In this document: in pieces, positions 5,849 through 9,688 of the stretch
Position numbering within the stretch: the first letter of the stretch is position 1
Layout of the letters: each line of letters opens with the position of its first letter
Assembly (NCBI GenBank): GCA_009392675.1
Contig: VFFY01000209.1
Coordinates: forward strand, 1-9,688
DNA from: SAR202 cluster bacterium
GTDB taxonomy: Bacteria > Chloroflexota > Dehalococcoidia > Lucifugimonadales > UBA826
Length of the DNA: 9,688 bases
Direction of reading: 5' to 3'
The notes under the pieces: generated by a model
What the model was told of the DNA's origin: nothing
The model's input: only the letters and a program-made list of their open reading frames with translations
Databases searched by the model: none
Position numbers and translations under genes: made by a program

Positions 5849-7198
5849 ATGCAAACTGGAAAAGGGCAACTCAAAAAACCAATAGTTGCGATTGTTGGAC
5901 GACCTAATGTAGGGAAATCGACTCTATTCAATCGGCTTATCGGGCAAAGAATGTCGATAGTCTCGGACATTGCAGGTACAACCCGTGACAGAATAATCTC
6001 GGAGACCGACTGGGCTGGGAATCCCTTCATATTGGTGGACACAGGAGGGTTAGACCTGTTTCCCAATGACGACATTTGGAATCAAGTGAAATCACAAATT
6101 CATTACGCCATCGGTGAGTGTGATGTGGTAATTCTATTGGTAGATATATCAGATGGAGTTACATCAAACGATCAAGATATCGTCGATATCCTTCGGAAGA
6201 CCGGCAAGCCAGTTGTAGCTGTGGCTAGTAAGGCAGATAACGAAATCCGTGACCATATGGTCTCAGAACTGTATTCTCTCGGTATGGGGGATCCTGTGTC
6301 AATCAGTGCCTACCACAACAGGGGATTGGATGATTTGATGGAAAGAGTAGTAGCTCATTTCCCAGCCGATAAATCCTTTCCAGAACCCGAGGCAGACCTT
6401 GGTTTGGCGATTGTTGGTCGTACAAACGTTGGGAAATCAATGTTGCTCAATACTTTATCTGGAGAAAATAGGGCTATTGTCAGCAAAACGGCCGGCACAA
6501 CTCGAGATAGCCTAGATGTAGTCATAAAATATAAAGATAAGGATATTCAGTTAATAGACACAGCCGGCATACGGCGTAGGGGGCAAATTGAATACGGGAT
6601 CGAGAAATATAGTGTGCTTCGTTCAATTCAATCGATCGATCGCTGTGATGTCGCCGCCCTTGTTATTGACGCTTCGGAGTTTGCCACTGCCCAAGACACT
6701 CATGTAGCCAATTTTATTCTTGAGGCACACAAAGGAATTGTCATTCTAGTTAACAAGTGGGATCTATCAGATCAACTTGCCACAACCCAACAGGATATGG
6801 CCAACCAGGTGAGAAGCAAATTTAAATTCGCCCAATATGCTCCTATTTGCTTTACTTCAGGGTTGACAGGGTCCGGGATAAAAAACATGTTGGATACTAC
6901 AATAAAAGTTCAATCTGAAAGGTCAAAAATTATTCCACGAGCAAATGTTAGGCGAACGATCATGACTGCGGTTGCCAATCACCCGCCACCAGTACACGGG
7001 AAAAAGGAACTGAAAATATACAGTGCCTTGCAGGATAGTTCTAGCCCACCCAGCTTCACTTTTTTCGTGAATCACGCAAACATGGTTCATTTTTCCTATA
7101 AGCGTTATTTGGAAAATAGTTTGAGAGAAAATTTCGGATTCGAAGGAAGCCCACTAAGACTTCGGTTTAGCGGCAGAAGTAGGAAACCTGACCAATGA
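5849..7198 (+). CDS. der: Ribosome assembly GTPase Der (EngA)
   Basis: Der has two GTPase domains in tandem followed by a KH-like domain, and acts in maturation of the large ribosomal subunit. Domain 1: G1 GRPNVGKST (17-25), G2 AGTTRD (42-47), G3 DTGG (64-67), a G4 that reads SKAD (127-130) in place of the usual NKxD, and G5 near SISAY (151-155). Domain 2: G1 GRTNVGKS (190-197), AGTTRD (215-220), G3 DTAGIRRRG (237-245), G4 NKWD (302-305), G5 near TSG (336-338). The KH-like part covers about 360-449 and includes NHPPPVHGKKELKIYSALQ (377-395) and a C-terminal Arg-rich tail. Length 449 is normal. No strong ribosome binding site precedes the ATG. Its stop overlaps the start of plsY by four bases (ATGA), so the two are translationally coupled. 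Identity is certain. Confidence 0.97.
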   Translation: MQTGKGQLKKPIVAIVGRPNVGKSTLFNRLIGQRMSIVSDIAGTTRDRIISETDWAGNPFILVDTGGLDLFPNDDIWNQVKSQIHYAIGECDVVILLVDISDGVTSNDQDIVDILRKTGKPVVAVASKADNEIRDHMVSELYSLGMGDPVSISAYHNRGLDDLMERVVAHFPADKSFPEPEADLGLAIVGRTNVGKSMLLNTLSGENRAIVSKTAGTTRDSLDVVIKYKDKDIQLIDTAGIRRRGQIEYGIEKYSVLRSIQSIDRCDVAALVIDASEFATAQDTHVANFILEAHKGIVILVNKWDLSDQLATTQQDMANQVRSKFKFAQYAPICFTSGLTGSGIKNMLDTTIKVQSERSKIIPRANVRRTIMTAVANHPPPVHGKKELKIYSALQDSSSPPSFTFFVNHANMVHFSYKRYLENSLRENFGFEGSPLRLRFSGRSRKPDQ

Positions 7199-7821
7199 GC
7201 ATTTACTTAGTGGGAGGAACTCTTGTTATTTTCAGTTATTTATTGGGCTCCGTATCCTTTGGTCTAATTATCACAAAAATGGTCAAAGGAATTGACATTA
7301 GGCAATACGCCAGCGGCAGCACCGGTGCAACAAATGTCATGCGGGCCTGCGGGTGGCGTTGGGGTATATTGGCCTTCGCATTGGATATGTTCAAAGCCGC
7401 GCTACCGTTGTTGATAGTGATTTATATTAACGATTTTGGGATTCCTACTTGGATACATCCAATAATGGGGCTATCCGCGATTTTTGGGCACATATGGCCG
7501 ATATTCACAAATTTTCGAGGAGGGAAGGGAGTAGCTTCAGCCTGGTCAGCTCTAATTGTTCTGTCCCCTTGGTCTGGTTTGATAGCTTGTGTTTTATCAT
7601 TCCCATTTATGATACTCACAAGATATGTATCTCTGGGATCTATAACTGGTTCTCTATCCGGGGGTATTGCAATAACAACACTATCAATCTTGGGATATAT
7701 TGAACCATCGTATTGTGCATTTGGGCTGGTAGGATCCACGTTGACTATATTGAAACATAAAGACAATATAATTCGGTTACTAAACGGTAGTGAGCGAAAA
7801 ATCGGAGTGCCCAGTGACTAA
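7195..7821 (+). CDS. plsY: Acyl-phosphate:glycerol-3-phosphate acyltransferase PlsY
   Basis: PlsY is an integral membrane enzyme that moves an acyl chain from acyl-phosphate to the 1-position of sn-glycerol-3-phosphate, giving lysophosphatidate. Seen here: a first membrane segment at about 3-25, then loop motif SGSTGATNVMRACG (40-53), a variant of the usual GSGN-GATN; motif GHIWPIFTNFRGGKGVAS (98-115); and the C-terminal LKHKDNIIRLLNGSERKIG (186-204). Further hydrophobic segments lie at about 57-78, 87-104, 117-141, 144-167 and 170-186. Length 208 is typical. The start ATG overlaps the TGA of der. gpsA, which makes its glycerol-3-phosphate substrate, follows after 27 bases. It needs PlsX to supply acyl-phosphate; plsX is not in the window. 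Confidence 0.96.
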   Translation: MSIYLVGGTLVIFSYLLGSVSFGLIITKMVKGIDIRQYASGSTGATNVMRACGWRWGILAFALDMFKAALPLLIVIYINDFGIPTWIHPIMGLSAIFGHIWPIFTNFRGGKGVASAWSALIVLSPWSGLIACVLSFPFMILTRYVSLGSITGSLSGGIAITTLSILGYIEPSYCAFGLVGSTLTILKHKDNIIRLLNGSERKIGVPSD

Positions 7822-7848
7822 AATATTAATAGCCTACCTCACAACCAT

Positions 7849-8850
7849 ATGGCCCATATAGCAATCATTGGCTCAACTACATGGGGCACCACTCTGGCCA
7901 TAATTAATTCAGGAGAAGGGAAACATGTTTCTCTTCTAGTAAGAACTAAAGAAGAATCGGATCTACTACGAAAACATCGTGAAAACAAACGTTTTCTACC
8001 GGGGATCACATTTCCAGATATCCTTGAAGTAACATCAAAACCCCAAGACCTTATTCCCAAAACAGATTTACTTATAATAGCAGTACCATCGCAGAGTTTG
8101 AGGAAAAATATCAGGGCCATATCAAGCTATGTTTCTGCATCCACCATCATAGTAAGTGCCTCGAAAGGTCTTGAATCTACTTCTGGCATGAGAATGACAG
8201 AAATAATAAAAGAAGAGATCCCCAATTTGTCGGCCGATAACATATGTGCCCTCTCTGGACCCAACTTATCTAACGAAATCTTGGCTGGTAAACCTTCTTC
8301 ATCAGTAATATGTTCTATTAATTTAACAACAGCAAAAACAGCTCAATCGATACTTAAATGTTCTCACCTACGTTTGTACACAAACACTGACGTAATAGGA
8401 GTAGAAATATGCGGGGCCTTGAAAAATATAACAGCGATCGCTGCCGGGATATGTGACGGACTTAACTTAGGAGATAACACAAAGGCTTCGATCATAACTA
8501 GAGGTCTTGCAGAAATGGCCCGCTTCGGTAGTGCCATAGGTGCTGAACCATCTACTTTTTCTGGCTTGGCCGGAATGGGAGATCTCATAGCAACTTGTTC
8601 GTCGAGATTGAGTCGCAATAACCAAGTCGGCAGAATGCTAGCCAAAGATATGCCTTTGAGTCAAATCGAAAAATCTATGGACAACGTGGCTGAGGGTATA
8701 GAAACAACGAAAGCTGTTGTATCAGTGGCTAATCGGCTGAATATTGATTTACCAATTGCCCAAGCTGTATACAATATTTTGTTTAAGAATTTGTCTGTGA
8801 GAGATGCTAGAGAGGAATTGATGGGTAGAACATTAACTTCAGAAACCTAG
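7849..8850 (+). CDS. gpsA: Glycerol-3-phosphate dehydrogenase [NAD(P)+]
   Basis: GpsA reduces dihydroxyacetone phosphate to sn-glycerol-3-phosphate for phospholipid synthesis, in the cytoplasm. Seen here: an N-terminal Rossmann fold with IIGSTTWGTTLA (6-17), where the family usually has GxGxWGTA, so the second glycine is Thr; FLPGITFP (49-56); VPSQSLR (79-85); SASKGLE (103-109); LSGPNLSNEI (135-144); the catalytic lysine in GALKNITAIAAGICDGL (Lys192); and substrate-site GDNTKASIITRGLAEM (208-223) followed by FSGLAGMGDLIATC (237-250), SSRLSRN and GR near 251-262. Length 333 is typical. No Shine-Dalgarno is visible before the ATG; the gene may be read through from plsY. Neighbour plsY uses its product. 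I am sure of the family. Confidence 0.97.
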   Translation: MAHIAIIGSTTWGTTLAIINSGEGKHVSLLVRTKEESDLLRKHRENKRFLPGITFPDILEVTSKPQDLIPKTDLLIIAVPSQSLRKNIRAISSYVSASTIIVSASKGLESTSGMRMTEIIKEEIPNLSADNICALSGPNLSNEILAGKPSSSVICSINLTTAKTAQSILKCSHLRLYTNTDVIGVEICGALKNITAIAAGICDGLNLGDNTKASIITRGLAEMARFGSAIGAEPSTFSGLAGMGDLIATCSSRLSRNNQVGRMLAKDMPLSQIEKSMDNVAEGIETTKAVVSVANRLNIDLPIAQAVYNILFKNLSVRDAREELMGRTLTSET

Positions 8851-8859
8851 GTTCGATAC

Positions 8860-9507
8860 TTGCATATAATACAACTATTTACGGCCTCTCTTTTGACAGG
8901 GTTTTCCGGCGCAATAATGCCAGGGCCAGTTCTTATTTACACAATTAGTAGAAGTCTATCTCATGGATTCATTTCAGGAGCTTTGGCGGCGATAGGCCAC
9001 TCACTGCTAGAGCTGTTTTTGGTAATTGGACTCACCTTTGGGCTAGACCAACTTCTTAACAATCAAATTGCAGAATTCGTGATCGGGACGGCGGGTGGTT
9101 TGTTTCTACTTTGGATGGGATGGGGAATGTCAAAAAAACCAGTTGGGACCGCCATACCAATTGTTGATAAATCTGATGCTGATTCTAGTCGAGGACCTAT
9201 TTCGGCGGGAATAATTTTAAGTGCAACTAATCCCTACTTTTTCGTATGGTGGGCTACGGTTGGCCTTAGTTTCATTGAAGAATCAAGAGAAGCGGGAACC
9301 CCTGGGATAGCCGCCTTTTATACCGGTCACATATCCGCTGACATAATCTGGTATGCCATGGTTGCTCTAACGGTTTCTTCAGGCAAAAAATTTTTAAGCG
9401 ACACAACCTATAAAGTAATCGTGCGCTGCTGCGGTATCTTTCTCATATGTCTAGGTTTATATTTCGCCTATGCAGGCAAGGATTTTATACAACGAATATT
9501 GACCTGA
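8860..9507 (+). CDS. LysE/RhtB-family membrane exporter, substrate unknown
   Basis: The family exports amino acids or related small molecules from the cytoplasm, driven by the proton gradient. Seen here: an N-terminal membrane segment with the family motif GAIMPGPVLIYTISRSLSHG (17-36); hydrophobic segments at about 38-60 and 70-89; a hydrophilic loop (91-112); then SATNPYFFVWWATVGLSF (121-138), the second NP-containing family motif, and segments at about 148-172 and 184-205. Length 215 with about six segments fits. The start is TTG (8860-8862), nine bases after the gpsA stop, with only a weak AGG eight bases before it; no in-frame ATG would keep the first segment whole. No regulator gene stands next to it. 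The substrate (lysine, arginine, threonine, other) cannot be told from sequence. Its end lies one base from the end of the convergent rsmE. Confidence 0.88.
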   Translation: MHIIQLFTASLLTGFSGAIMPGPVLIYTISRSLSHGFISGALAAIGHSLLELFLVIGLTFGLDQLLNNQIAEFVIGTAGGLFLLWMGWGMSKKPVGTAIPIVDKSDADSSRGPISAGIILSATNPYFFVWWATVGLSFIEESREAGTPGIAAFYTGHISADIIWYAMVALTVSSGKKFLSDTTYKVIVRCCGIFLICLGLYFAYAGKDFIQRILT

Positions 9508-9508
9508 T

Positions 9509-9688
9509 TTAAATATCATCAAATTCGTATAACACCGTGACGGCCGCAACTATTCCAGCAGTTTCTGACCTTAATATTCGCTTACCTAAAGAAACTGAAG
9601 TTGCACCATAATCTACTGCATCCAAAACCTCCTGTGGTGTGAATCCACCTACTGGACCTATAATCAGATCAATATATGTCACATCTAA
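9509..9688 (-). CDS. rsmE: 16S rRNA (uracil-1498-N3) methyltransferase RsmE, C-terminal part
   Basis: I translated the minus strand from the right edge: 59 residues followed by TAA (9511-9509). The first part of the gene lies beyond the window. RsmE methylates N3 of U1498 in 16S rRNA with S-adenosylmethionine held in a SPOUT-type knot. Visible here: LIIGPVGGFTPQEV, matching the family's IGPEGG(F/L)xxxE motif; VSLGKRILRSETAGIVA, matching the SLGxRILRxETA motif that forms the knot; and a short C-terminal tail. The usual Glu of GPEGG is Val (codon 9652-9650, GTA). The gene runs toward the exporter gene and ends one base from it, with no room for a separate terminator. Confidence 0.92.
   Translation of the reverse strand, partial: LDVTYIDLIIGPVGGFTPQEVLDAVDYGATSVSLGKRILRSETAGIVAAVTVLYEFDDI

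Noticed and set aside
8432..8443. 12-base palindrome CAGCGATCGCTG, containing the cyanobacterial HIP1-type octamer
   Set aside because: It lies inside a conserved part of gpsA and I noticed no other copy, so it is most likely a coincidence of codons and no sign of cyanobacterial origin.
9500..9520. Shared terminator between the exporter gene and rsmE
   Set aside because: The two stops are one base apart and no GC-rich hairpin with a T tract surrounds them.

Overview
The window is a compact, gene-dense stretch of bacterial chromosome, AT-leaning (roughly 40% G+C by eye). It holds ten complete protein genes and one gene cut by the right edge. Nearly all are housekeeping genes. I see no mobile element, CRISPR array, rRNA or tRNA gene, and no clearly undescribed system. 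The most interesting points are residue-level departures in conserved enzymes and an unusual gene arrangement.

Layout. Positions 34-3307 carry a minus-strand operon read in the order rsmH, ftsA, ftsZ. It joins a 16S rRNA methyltransferase to the two core cytoplasmic division proteins. From 3489 to 9507 a run of plus-strand genes follows: a MogA/MoaB-type molybdenum cofactor gene, trmD (tRNA m1G37 methyltransferase), an ornithine carbamoyltransferase-like gene (argF), der (double-domain ribosome-assembly GTPase), plsY and gpsA (two early steps of phospholipid synthesis), and a LysE-family membrane exporter. The last 180 bases are the C-terminal end of a minus-strand rsmE (16S rRNA m3U1498 methyltransferase), which converges on the exporter gene. 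The two strand groups diverge from a short intergenic region around 3308-3488 that contains a perfect DnaA-box sequence.

Organism. The division cluster is reduced: rsmH is followed directly by ftsA and ftsZ, with no mraZ, ftsL, ftsI, mur genes or ftsQ between them, and trmD is away from its usual rpsP/rimM/rplS partners. Together with the style of the PlsY, GpsA, FtsZ and exporter sequences, this suggests Chloroflexota, perhaps a Dehalococcoidia/SAR202-like lineage. This is an inference from gene order and sequence feel, not a search result, and I hold it with low to moderate confidence.

How the genes fit together. The left operon supports ribosome maturation and Z-ring assembly: FtsA tethers FtsZ to the membrane. 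On the right, Der and TrmD serve translation. GpsA makes sn-glycerol-3-phosphate and PlsY acylates it, so their adjacency is a clear pathway link. The argF-like gene belongs to arginine synthesis if active, but its canonical catalytic cysteine position reads as aspartate. The exporter's substrate cannot be deduced.
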